A stretch of DNA of 64,000 nt from Toxotes chatareus. Lineage: Eukaryota; Chordata; Actinopteri; Toxotidae. The notes beneath the pieces were generated by a model, which searched no databases, was not told the origin of the DNA, and worked only from the letters and a program-made list of their open reading frames with translations. This document shows, in pieces, positions 1 to 12,100 of this stretch. Both the position numbers and the translations under genes were made by a program. Location: assembly GCA_016801885.1 (NCBI GenBank), contig CM028885.1:20905834-20969833 (forward strand). Reading direction: 5' to 3'. Positions within the stretch are counted from its first letter, which is position 1; every line of letters begins with the position of its first letter.

Positions 1-1770
1 CCTGTGACAGTAACCAGGTCATTTTACTTCACTTTACACTCTGCTGTTAAAAAAGATGTTCAGATCTCATTTTCAAGCTTTGAGCACCACAGATGAAGCT
101 CAAAACCTCCAATAAGGACAATGATATGACCAACATCACTAGATGTTACTTGGAGTAAGTGACAAAATAATATTTTATTTATGACTGAAAAAGGCTCAAG
201 CACATGACATGACATGACATGAAAAGTGTCAGTGCAGCTGTTTCTCAGTGTTTCATAGCAGGAAAAAAATATGCAAACAAAAGAAATTGGTCAATGGAAG
301 TGGAAGAAAAAGAGCAAGTCACGCACATGGGGTTTGTTTCACAAGAGAACACTGGTGGTTAAAGGCTTGAATCTGCACGCATGTATGACATTTTAATCAT
401 CACCAGCTGTTTAAGCAATTAACTGACCTCCCGCTTTCCATCATTTATTTCAGGTCTCTTAAGACAGAGGCGTGTCTGCGTCTTGTCAACACAATAAAAA
501 CTAAATAGGGAAACTTGACGTGATGTGCTGTCTGCAGTACAAACTGTTCTTAAAAATCCTCTCATGTCCTCGCTTCTTTAATAGAGAGCCTCATGCGGCT
601 CCAGATGTGTGGCAGGTTGGAATGAGTTGTGCATATGCACGAAGACATTTGGAGGCAGTTATTCTCATCCCTTTCAAACATATTTTAGTCATTTGTAGGT
701 TGTTTTCCTTTTTCTTCTTAGCTCAACATCTGAATAAAAATATCCCACATTTATAAACACTGGAAAGACATCTTCCACTATAGTTTCACAACTTTTCGAA
801 TATGGTGCCAAGTCTCGGGGTTATCCCTGAATAAAAACTGCAAGCACAAGTGAAACCGATGCTCCCTGATGAGCAGCAATGTCCATGGCCCTCACACTAT
901 AAACCAAGGGGGGACTCTTGACCTTGTGATGTGCTGTTTCTCTGTTTTCTCTGTTTTCTCCTGCGTTTGCACTACATACTGCTTGGGAAAAAAACCTCAT
1001 CACATTTGCTTCTCTCCCTAATGAGACACACAAGAATAGTGTACAAGTATTACATTTTAAAGGTTAACACCTTAGACTCAGCAATGTGGAGCTGTTAGCT
1101 ATTTTCAAAAAAATATTTAACCCATGTTTTTTTTTCATTGCTTTTACTTCCTCATGTCTGAGCCCACCGCATATGTGCAATAACCACAAGAAGAAGAAGA
1201 AGAAGAAGAAGAAGAGGAAGAGGAAAAGGTAGAATTGTTACATTAGCTGCTTTCTTTATTTAAATGTATAATATCAAAACAAAATATATGGTATTGTATC
1301 TATAGTCAGTACCAAAGTTGTAACTTTTGAGTTTCCGCTGAATTCAACGTACACGTTTAAGGAAGAATTGTTATGAAACACATTATTTTTCTCAACAACC
1401 AAACAAATACTCAGTGTTTTCAAAATGTCAACATCTTTCTTTGTTTTCACGTTATTATTATTATTATTTTAAATAAATGCTTCCTCAATAAGAAAATATT
1501 TTATGTCTTATATGTTAGTTACGCATGAACAACCAACAAAGAAATGTACAACACCATATAATGACACTGTCTATGTCTGGGGTCAGTTATATCCCACAGA
1601 GGTCTGACTCCCTGTCAGGCCTCTTATGCACAAATAAAATAATCCATGTTTAACCATGTTTTACAGCTGGGGTATTCTAGACCTCTGAAACATGTCTACG
1701 GTCCAAAATCAGGGTTTATGAACAATTCTCATAAAACTTGTTTGTTTGCTTGTTTGTTTGTTTGTTCTAG
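1..1770. other. Intergenic region upstream of ada
   Basis: AT-rich DNA with no exon I can support. It holds a short pentamer repeat (atgac units, about 204-222), an AAG microsatellite (about 1187-1223) and a tttg tetramer run (about 1737-1765). The few short open frames have no recognisable protein features. Confidence 0.6.
1187..1223. repeat. (AAG)n microsatellite
   Basis: About eleven consecutive aag units followed by impure agg units. Confidence 0.95.
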
Positions 1771-1847
1771 GAAACAGCCAAGTTTCATCTGAGGACAGGA
1801 ACCGGTGCTTCTGAGAAAACAGAGGGAGACCCAGGGATGAATGACCC
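1771..1847 (+). other. Exon-like segment upstream of ada (possible 5' non-coding exon)
   Basis: The segment is preceded by a pyrimidine-containing acceptor (tttgttctag) and followed by a good donor (gtaagc). It is open in the frame starting at its first base until a taa just past the donor. It is unlike any protein I recognise. The most economical reading is an alternative 5' UTR exon of ada, which could splice to an acceptor such as cttgcag at about 2106-2112. It could also be the end of an unseen upstream gene, or chance. Confidence 0.25.
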
Positions 1848-1914
1848 GTAAGCCCACTTACAGGCCCGCTGCAACACGCTATCCATATTCATCACAGAGA
1901 GACCGTTTTTTGTC

Positions 1915-2312
1915 TGTAGCCTGAACGACGAGTAGTTATTAAGAATACCGCAATTTGTTGTGTTTCGTAACGCGGTTTGACATAATTAATTAGCCCGGAG
2001 GTAAAGCTCTCATCACATGGGTGTAAAGCTGCTGCCTTACAAGGCCGTTAATCCCTCTACCTACTGCAGTCCACGCAGGTTAATGCACACTCTGAGCCGT
2101 ACATGCTTGCAGGTTCTGTGCCGTGTCTGTTGGACAGCAAACGAGCCCTTCGCGGTGCTGGTTTTTTTTTTTTTTTTTTTGGTATTGTGAGAATAAAGGC
2201 GTGTCCCCGAGTCATGCGTATAATAACCAGGCGAGCTGCGATAAGCATTGGCTCTCCAGTCCTCGGCTCTCTGTGCACCGGCAGACTCACCGGCAACCGC
2301 AGGTTCTCCACG
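1915..2312 (+). promoter_or_regulatory. ada: Putative ada promoter, CpG-enriched
   Basis: CpG dinucleotides are clearly denser here, roughly 25 in 400 bases by eye, than in the surrounding AT-rich DNA. The stretch ends at the ada start codon. No TATA box is evident, as expected for a CpG-type housekeeping promoter. A T19 run at 2162-2180 interrupts it. The transcription start cannot be placed from sequence alone. Confidence 0.5.
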
Positions 2313-5300
2313 ATGGCCGATCACACTTCTGAACAAGTGGTATTCAACAAGCCAAAGGTACGTTTATCACTGATACCTTAAAGCCGGTGGATTATTTAAG
2401 GGGCGCACTTTTTCCTGATTTCACGCACGTTATGACAGCGTGAGTGTCATAAGAGTCCATGTAACAAGGAAGAAGAGGAAGAAGAATGGTTAAATACAGA
2501 CAGAAATGAAGTATATCCTTATTAAAATAAACATTAGTTACTGCTTTCTTCGTGTTTGTTTCATACCCGTATTAAATCAAGGAGGAACATTTCCATTGCT
2601 TGCAGTTTGACATGTGACTTAACAAGACTGGACACGCGGAACTGTGGTATGCAGAGAATCAGCTTTTCAGTGTTTTTTGTTTTTGTTTGTTTCTTTTGTT
2701 TCTGTTTTTTTCCTGTTCAGTTCAGTTTCTGAACCCTTGACTTCAGAGACAGAGACTGGATCCTGCCAGAGCTTTGCTCTGTGGTCATAGGGGATTCTCC
2801 ATTCATGCAAACTGGTTGGGTGATGAAGGGAATCACTTTTAATTCATGTCACCGATGCTCTGCTGCTTCAGGCTGTGCATGATTTTCAGAATACTGGCTG
2901 CAAACTGGCAGAACAAGGCTGGTAAAGTACCTTTAATTCAGGTAGTTTGACATGCATGTCAGGCTCTCAGGCGTGAGGTGAATACTCACTAGTGCCCTTT
3001 GGAGTCTTCCTGCTGACTGAGCATGCACCTGAGCATGCATATAGAGACTGAGGTGATAAGAAGACAGGAAATGACTGGGTCTGTGACAGAGAAACAGAAA
3101 AGACGGGTAAAGAAAGAGAGGGAGATGTGTGACACCAGAAGAGATCGTGGATTGTAAAAGGAGAGACCTCAGGGAGCCGTGGCTGCTTGCAGAGATAATC
3201 TCATTAAATATTAATTTGCTGTAGTAGAATTGATACCAGGCATGGGGTAACTGCCTGCTGCAGCAGCCTCCACCAGTTCCCTTCATACGCTGGCTGTGGT
3301 CACAGTAGAGTGGCTACAGGGTTATAACAGTATTGTAAGTGGAGCTGGTAACAAATATTTTCATTATCTCTTAATCTGCTCTTAATTTTTTTAATCAATC
3401 GATTAATTGTTTGGTCCATATAATATCAGTGAATAGTTTTTTTTAAATGACATTTTCAAATGTCTGGACTATCAGTTCAGTTCAACACATATATGTTTTA
3501 TCAGTCAATTAACCAGAGCCTGCTGCGCAGTAACACAGCTGGATTTACCAAAACGCAGATTAAATTTAGCATAATGATAAATTACCACGAAGTAGCACAG
3601 GAAGTGCTGTGTATGCTGAAAGAACATCCGCAGGATTTCCTTAAATTGCAGATGGTTAAACAGCTGTCTTCTATCTGGAACAGCTTCAGAATCACATGAC
3701 CCACACATCAGGCTTTTAAGGGGAGAAAGTAGATGTAAACATATGAGATTCAAACAGTTTTAACAAAACAAACCGCTTCTTGTCACAAACATTTGGGCAG
3801 AAACATCTGATCTCAAGATGTTTTCATCCTTTTTTTCCCGCCTTTGTCAAACAGAGATGGACACAGCTGCACAACATATACATGAGTTCATTTTCTATAA
3901 AATTAAGTTGATAAGGAAGCAGGTTTAATCAGCTGTTAGACATAATTAGGGCTGCAAGTGTCATTTGTATTCATTATATATTAACAGGTTATTTTCTGTA
4001 TTAATCATTGAAGCACTCGGCCCACACATCATCAAAACATAATGAAAAATTACCTCCACTTTCGAAGTGATGTCCTCTCCAAGTCGCAGGAAGCAGAGAA
4101 CGTGTGGAGCTTTTGCTTAAAAAGGGACTTAAACAAAACTGTCACCAGAATTATCAGTATACTAAATTCTGAAGTGGAACATTTTCATTAGAAAATACCC
4201 ACTGTGCTGTGTCATTTGCCATGTTTCCAAATCCATCTTTTAGCAGATGCTGATGACTTCATACCCTTGAGCCTGAGTTTTATGTCCTCAAAATGTCTTG
4301 TTTTGCTTTGAGCCTTTCCTCTCCCAAAGGACTCAGTGGTGAAAGTCAGAAGTTAAAACAGCCGGAGTTCTCCAGAGAAACAGCTGGATGAAGCCCAGCA
4401 GTGTTCAACAAGCTCATCGACTGCTGCCTTAAACCTCATAGATCAACAGAGTTTAAGAATCCGGTCACTCAGATTACATTTGGACGTGGTCGATGTGGCC
4501 ACATTCTTTTAGCAGTGTGAACACAAAAATGTCGTGTTGAAGGACCGTCTACTCAACTGACGTTTCTGCATATGTGGAAGTACATACTCAAATAGTTGGT
4601 TCTCAAATCGTGTAAGCTGGCTTTGTCCACGACGTCTGAAAAATTTGAGAAGCCCATAATGATATAACACGAGTGCGTCAAACATATTGGGTGATTTTGG
4701 TTTGCCTGGACTGCACCAAGGAATAGGCCCAATCTGTGTTTTGATTTCTTCGTCTTTTCATTTCCGGCAGACTAGGCACTGGAAGCACATTGCTGCCTCC
4801 TGCTGGTTAAAAGCAGCAATGCATTTGGTCTTTGCAAACAGATTTGATCTTTGGCTTTACATTGCTTTAATTTCTTGTTACACACTGGCCATTATAAACT
4901 CTGAAACCAATTTATCTGTTTAGATGCTGATTTCCATAACCGTGCTCATTCTTCATCATCATCACTTTCAACCAGATATTAGAATTAAATGCCTCTAGCA
5001 GGGAAACTCTAATTTGAGTCTCACCCTGACTAATGAGCGTTGTTTATGCGTTAGCTGTTGAAAGAGGAGCAGAGATTCATGGGAGTCATCTGCGAGGATA
5101 AATCACGTCTCTCTCAGCGTTGGAAGGAGAGCCAGAACACTTACTCTTCTCTGACCCTTCTCTGGCACCCCTGGCCTTTCCACCACTCGTTGCCCAGTCA
5201 TGCGTACTGCATTCATGATGGGCTGCAGCCAAAACATTGAACTGCAGCACAGTCACTACTCTCTTTTTAACACCACTGGATAGCTGACATTTTCCTCTTC

Positions 5301-8300
5301 TTCTCTTCTAAACCACACAATTCAGTCAGACTAAACTCAGAAAATAACTTGTTTTGATTGACTTATTTTTTTTAATTTAATATCATTTACAGGTTGAGCT
5401 TCATGTGCACCTCGATGGAGCCATCAGGGTGCAGACCATTCTTGACGTTGCCAAGTAAGTTAGTTAACTTTTCATACTCAGAAATAATTTTTTTTAGGTT
5501 TTGTGTTGTGTTCATGTTGTAATTTATTGCAATTAAATTTAGCTTTTTGTTGTTGTTGTTGTTTTTGGCCACCTGGGGGCAGTGTAACATGCGTTAAATA
5601 CAATAATGGCATGGTATCACCTTATAAAGTAGGTGTGGCAAAGATGTTAGCAAGCAGTTGCAGATATGGAGCAACATTAGCATTCAGTCGTCTTTCTCTC
5701 TACCTGACGTGCGTAACTCCAACAGTGATTCTCCTTCTAGCTCTGGTTTTGGTTTACATCAGCTTCTGCGAAAAATATGTGAGTCCTTAGTTGCTGAGCT
5801 GCAAAATGTTCCACTGTGTTCACTGTATGTCTGGAAACAACACTGATGAGAGTGAAGCGTAACATTAAAGTTGCAGATGGCAAAACCAAAACAATGAGCT
5901 GAAAGACGCTAAATTGCTAAGAGCAGCTTTAACTCTCAAATATTGGTATCAGCCTCAAAAATCCAGTGTCAGTGGAGCTCTAAAGTAAAGAGCGGTACAA
6001 GTTTTTTCAGAATATAGTTTCACAATATGCTGAATGAATCCTGGAATACTAGTTTCAGAGGCTTGTTTTTTTTAAATAATATATAATTCAGCCATGAAGG
6101 CGATAGCTCGGGCTTCACTACATCACACAAACAACTGCTCTCTTTTCAGTTTTTCTTTGCTCAGTACAAATTTCAGCACTGTCCCTGAATTGTTTCTTTT
6201 TCCTTCTTCTTCTTTTAGGAGGCGCGGCATCTTTCTGCCAGCAGATACTGTGGAGGAGATGAAACCGTATATTATTCTTGAACAGCCTGCCACCCTCACC
6301 AAGTTCCTGGGCAAGTTCGCTGAATACATGCATGTGGTTGCGTAAGTGTTGACATGTTGCTTCAATGATTCAGTTTCATAATTACCCAAGGTTTTTTCTT
6401 GCTGAGCAGGTGACAGGCAGTACAAAGAGCGAGATTTGAGAGATTAAGTGTCAGGGTCCACCTCATTAGTGTCACAGAAATGTTTACAATGAAGGTCAAA
6501 GTCCAGTCACGCAGTTTATCACACACATGCATTTACTACAATTATGAGTCTTTAAAAACCAGAGTGTGTTGTATAGTTTGTGAGTGATGGGATGTAAGAC
6601 ACAACGAGATTACGCAATGTAATTCTGTAGCGCGAGGTGGGGAGGAGTTGATTTTAAATGCCAGACATGCAGAACAGGAACACATCATTATCGAGATCAA
6701 GTGTCACCTCGGAGACCAAACTAAAAGGAGAGTAAAGTTGTATGAAACCCTTTCCGGTGTCACTCTGTCTTATATTTAGTCCTCCAGTGACAGGGCTGTT
6801 TAGAAAAGACCAAATACAGTCTTTCAGATACTCAATGGCCGTAAAATCTTTCAACAATGGCGGCCTGTAGTGGCTGGACCGCAGCACGCAGTTGTGCTGA
6901 ATGGACCCTTCTGTATCAAGGCTCTTGAAAGCCTTGTGTGCAGTACAGCTTCAACAACACAGGGAACTTGCTAGGTGAGTTTAGCTCATGCAGAATTGTT
7001 ATTTGAGCTGGGCAGTGATGTGGTTGTGTGTAATGAGAGGACACTGGAGAACAACAGGCATTCAGACCTGTGCGATGAGCATTCATTTTTCAGTGCAAAT
7101 GCTGGAAGCGGTGTTGTTTTTCGTCACGTGATGTGGGGACAGAAAATGTGCTGCTGAGTCTAAAGGAACTAGGGAAACGGGTTCTACTATTTACATACTT
7201 TCCATATCCCAATATTTCCATAACACTACTTTGCATTTTCATGCAGTACAGTTATATGGGCGAGACAGACAGAAATGGTTTAGTTGTAAAATGTAATAAC
7301 CACAAGGTTAGGGATGATATTAAAATTACTGGGGTGAGGAGGGGTGGCTGAAATTATGTAAAAAAAAAAAAAAAAAAAAGGCCTTCCACAGATTTATTAT
7401 TTTTGTTGAAGACTTGCCCTGACTTAGCCGAAGGGCTGCAGCTAACAACAGTGATAACTACTTGATATATAAAATGTATATGTCTTGAAACCACACCGTT
7501 ACCACTAATCACTTATATTTACTAAAATTTACAATATTTACCAGAAAAGAAGGCTGAAATAAAATATAAATCTGAAAGAGAACATTTCTTAAAACTCCTC
7601 TGCTCTCCCAAAAAAAACACACTACACATGAAGTCAGTATAATCATATAGGTTACACTGTGCAGATGCATAAATTTCTCATTTTGAAAGCCACAGTTTAG
7701 ATAAAGGATTAGCAGTGATTAATGGTTTTATTCATTATCATTTAGATAAGTTTATCAAACCCAAACAGTCATGTCATTAATTTTGAGTTTTTCTCTGTTC
7801 TTTTTCAGTGGAGACAGAGAGGCCATAAAGAGGATAGCCTATGAGTTTGTTGAGGACAAAGCAAAGGAAGGAGTGATTTACGTGGAGGTCAGATACAGCC
7901 CTCATTTTCTGGCTAACACGAAAGTGGATCCCATACCATGGAACCAGAAAGAGTAAGTCTTCATATGAATACCTGCAGCCATTGGTGAAAAATTGTGTGT
8001 TGTGCTTTTAGGGAGGAAAATACTAAGTTTGGCTCATTTCATGTTTTTTTTTTCCTGTGTTTTCTTTACTCAGAGGTGACCTGAGCCCAGATGAGGTGGT
8101 GCACTTGGTTAACGAGGGCCTCAGGAAGGGGGAGAGGGCCTTCAGTATCAAAGCCAGGTCCATTCTATGCTGCATGCGCCACATGCCAAGTAATGAACTG
8201 TTCATGCTCCTGTCTGCCAAAACTGCCTTGTGAGATAAGGTTCCTTACTGTACTGTCTTCTGTCCTGTCCAATAGCTCTGCCTCGGTTATCCTTATCAAG

Positions 8301-9083
8301 TAATGAGCAGGAGCACCACAGAAAAAAAAACACGATATGCATAGAAAGGTTAATGCATATGATAAACCCTTACAAGTCCATGCGTCTCCAGATTTAAAGA
8401 TTCTGAATTTTTCAAATGAGCTGAAGGATTGAGAGTTGTTTCATGGGTTCAGAACATTCTCTCTTGTTAAGTCAAATTAAAAAAACATTTTTTGGGGAAA
8501 AGATTAAGAGTGCAAGCACTTCTTAGTCAAAGTAGTGCTTTGAGCTAAATGCTAATATTACTATGCTAACATGCTCATAATGACAGTTCTAACATGCTGA
8601 TTTGAGGCAGGTATAAGGTTTGCAATGTTCACTATCCTAGTTTAAGATATTAGCATGCTATCGTGCTAATTAGCACTTAACTACTTTTGATATTGATGCG
8701 AATGCCTTTAGTTTTGCATGTTTTTGGTTATAAACCAAAGCAATACATAAATTATACCTTTGACCTGAGAGCCATTCTGTTTTGGAGATACATGGCTTTC
8801 ACAGGACAGTGATAATGTGCTATATTAGAATTAGCAGCATTAGCAACAGCTATGGCGTGCACAGTTTACAAGGTGTACTGCAGTTAACTGTGGCAACTCA
8901 ATCGGTTCCTGTATCAGAAGCAGAAGTAACTAGAGTCGTATGTATGTTGCAATACGCTCCACTCACGCAGCTGTTATCTATGTAACCCAGCTGCCAACTG
9001 CAATTCATATGTGCCATTTCCTATTTTGGATTTCACTCTGTAAGAGACTACAGATGTATGTATGGTTGTGTGTGTATTTATAC

Positions 9084-9118
<35 letters not shown>

Positions 9119-12100
9119 GGACATGGATGTAGCATGATGCTTAGACTGTGTCATCCCATTTCATCTACTCATCATCTGCATGTGTGTGGTTTGAGTTGGC
9201 AGGACCAAACCGTGTAGTAATGTCTGTTTTACATTCTCCAGGCTGGTCCATGGACGTGGTCGAGCTGTGTAAGAAATATCGCAGCGAGGGTGTGGTCGCC
9301 ATTGATCTGGCAGGTGATGAGTCACTCAAATGTGAAGCCAATCCAGAACACATAAGAGCCTATGAGGTGAGTCCTTTAATACCAGCAGACTGTTCCAGTC
9401 AAAGCATGAGGAAGATTAAAAAGGCGTGGGGCTTTGCTGTGTCTTTGTTTTGTCCTTTTAATCACAGCCTCACATGCGAAGCACTGAGCAACAACTACTA
9501 CTGCAACAACAAAATCAGTTAATGGCCATAATAATAACAACCAAGGTCAGCTATGCAGCAGCTTGTCTCACTGCTTCGTGAAAAGCTCAGTCTTTTGTGC
9601 CCTTGAATGTGAATGTTTTGAAAAAGCCTGCGATTCCTTACACAGTTTAACAGGAAGTGTGATTGCTGGAGGGATATTACAGACAGCATAAATAAAAGTG
9701 GACTGATTACTTTGGCATTAAAGTACAGTGGCCATCAATTTTATTTATAGTGGATCAATGTCATTTTGAGGTTCTAAAAAGATTTGACTGTCACGGAGCC
9801 CACCTCGTGTTCCCACAGACTGCAGGCTGATGGAAATATGGCTGCAGTTTATCGCAACTTTCAGGAATGTTTAGAAAGAATTTGTAGATGGTGAATTGCA
9901 TGGAAATGGTTCAAATAATAAACACTGTGATATGTTTTTAAAGACTAATGTCGATCTTTTGGTCCACTATTTAATCCAGACTGAAATATTTTGACAGTAC
10001 AGACATTCATGGTGTCTCAGGGATGAAAACTACCAATTTTGCTGATCCTTGCCAGCAAGTTTTCACTGTTAGGATTGCCACAGTGCAGCAACAATCAGCC
10101 TGCTAACCTACTGATGTGGCCTGTGGAACAGGTTTGAGCTCAGGTGTTACGGCTAACTGGCAGTTTTTCTTATCAACATAGATCCTTTTTTTTTTTTTTC
10201 CCACTGTCAAACTGATGAGGATTTCAATGTCTTTATCTGTTATAAAAACAATATGGGAGTAAAACCCAATATCCCCAAACCAATTTCCTCTTAAACTCTG
10301 AGGATTCTCAGAAAAACTCAATTTGATTTTCAGCCAGCATTTATTGATTAATTCAGAGAACACCACAGTAAGTAATCAATTTTGCTTGTCAGACCGTAAT
10401 GAATGAAGTAGATTAATCAGTTAATACTCTGCTGCTGTGGAAGGGGACAGAGTCTTACCTAAAATTAATTGCTTGCATGGACACAGGATGGCTTGACTGC
10501 CTGGGGACAGATCATAATATTTCAGCCAATATACTATATACAGTTTTCAGTCTAGTAGAAAAATTAATAGTGGTGGAAGTTTTATGTCTTTACCATTATC
10601 TGGCTGTTACTAGGTATTTCCTTTGGTTTTCTGTTACTACACATTTCTATATTTAGCATTTAGCATTTGTGTATTTGAGTCATGTATAGTTTAACATTAC
10701 AGTCTGTTGTGACTTTCAGCTAACAACTTCTCCATCCTGCTTGCTAGAACCATGATAAGCACAGGCCCTGGAGGTTGTCACCATGGCAGCACTAATCACC
10801 AGCCGTACACTCAGGCATGTGTTGATGTAGTGATAGTGTAGAGGTGGGCAGTAAACACGAAATGAAAATTCTTTGTCAGTCCTTCATGTTGTACTTGAGA
10901 TGGCAAACGTGTGTGTGTGTGTACGAGGCCGATCACTACAATTTGTTTAACCTGTGACGACAAGGTTAAAATACAACCAGTCAATAGCCATTTGAGGCAG
11001 ATAACTGGTCAATAATTCAGAGCTTTCACGTGATGGTTTACAAGTATAGTATTTGCAGGTGTTGCAAACATCAATAATGCCATAATACCACGGAAATGAT
11101 TTGCCCATAATTAGACTAAACTAATATTAACTCAGATTTGCAAAATCAGGACCCACTTTTAAATATATCCCACAAACTGATTTCAATTTATTAAATTCAG
11201 GCCATTTTGACTGCATGTGTGTAATTGTGTGTGTACGCAGGCTGGTATATGCACTGTATGTATGAGGTGTTTTGTGTGTTTAGGGGACTTTATCAGTATG
11301 TTGTATGCGTACAGTATATGATTTACTGTGCATAGTGTCCGTTTCATTTTTCATTTTAAAGCACCGCGTCACATCTAGTTTTGATATTAGCACCATATAT
11401 AAATATTATCATTATTATATAACTACAGCGTATTATACATATTGTTCAGTTCTCCGGAAAGTATTCTCACTATCTGCACTGTAGAGAAGATCTGAAACCT
11501 CATCAAGCTGAATCTGTGTTGATGGAAGAAATGGAAATGTGCTTCAATTATTAACGAGAAGCAGAACTGACAGAGCAGAGTCCAGGCTAATACTGAGGGT
11601 TATCTTCATAACTATGTGACCTCTAGATACATACATGCAGATTAAGCAAGGCACACTTGGAGTGTCCAAGGTTATCAAATGCCAAAATGAAAACAGAAGT
11701 TCAAACCAGAGGGCTGCGTTTAGTTTTTCTTCTTTGATGAACTAAACAGTCTTTCTTTATTTAGTAGTTTATGTAGTGAAGAATGTTGTTCTCTTATTCT
11801 AGAGCCAAAGCAACACTTTCTTTCCCTCTGATACAAAATAAAACAAGTGTGTACAAAAACCTGTCAGGATGATAAAAGAACCTCAGTAGATGCTGCAGTG
11901 TCGCAGATGTGAAAGGCAGATGTTTGGCTGTGCTGTTTGGCTGCATATGTGCTCCATGATTGATTTTGTTGACAGGAGGCAGTGCGTTGTGGGATCCACA
12001 GGACGGTTCATGCCGGAGAGGTGGGCCCGGCGTCTGTGGTGAAGGAGGTGAGCTGCTCAACAATGACGTGAGACATTTCTGAACTGGGTGGTGAGAACAT

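Noticed and set aside
2061..2381. Several overlapping frames with Lys or Phe runs around the ada start
   Set aside because: They arise from reading through the T19 run; only the 15-codon ada exon 1 in this area is supported.
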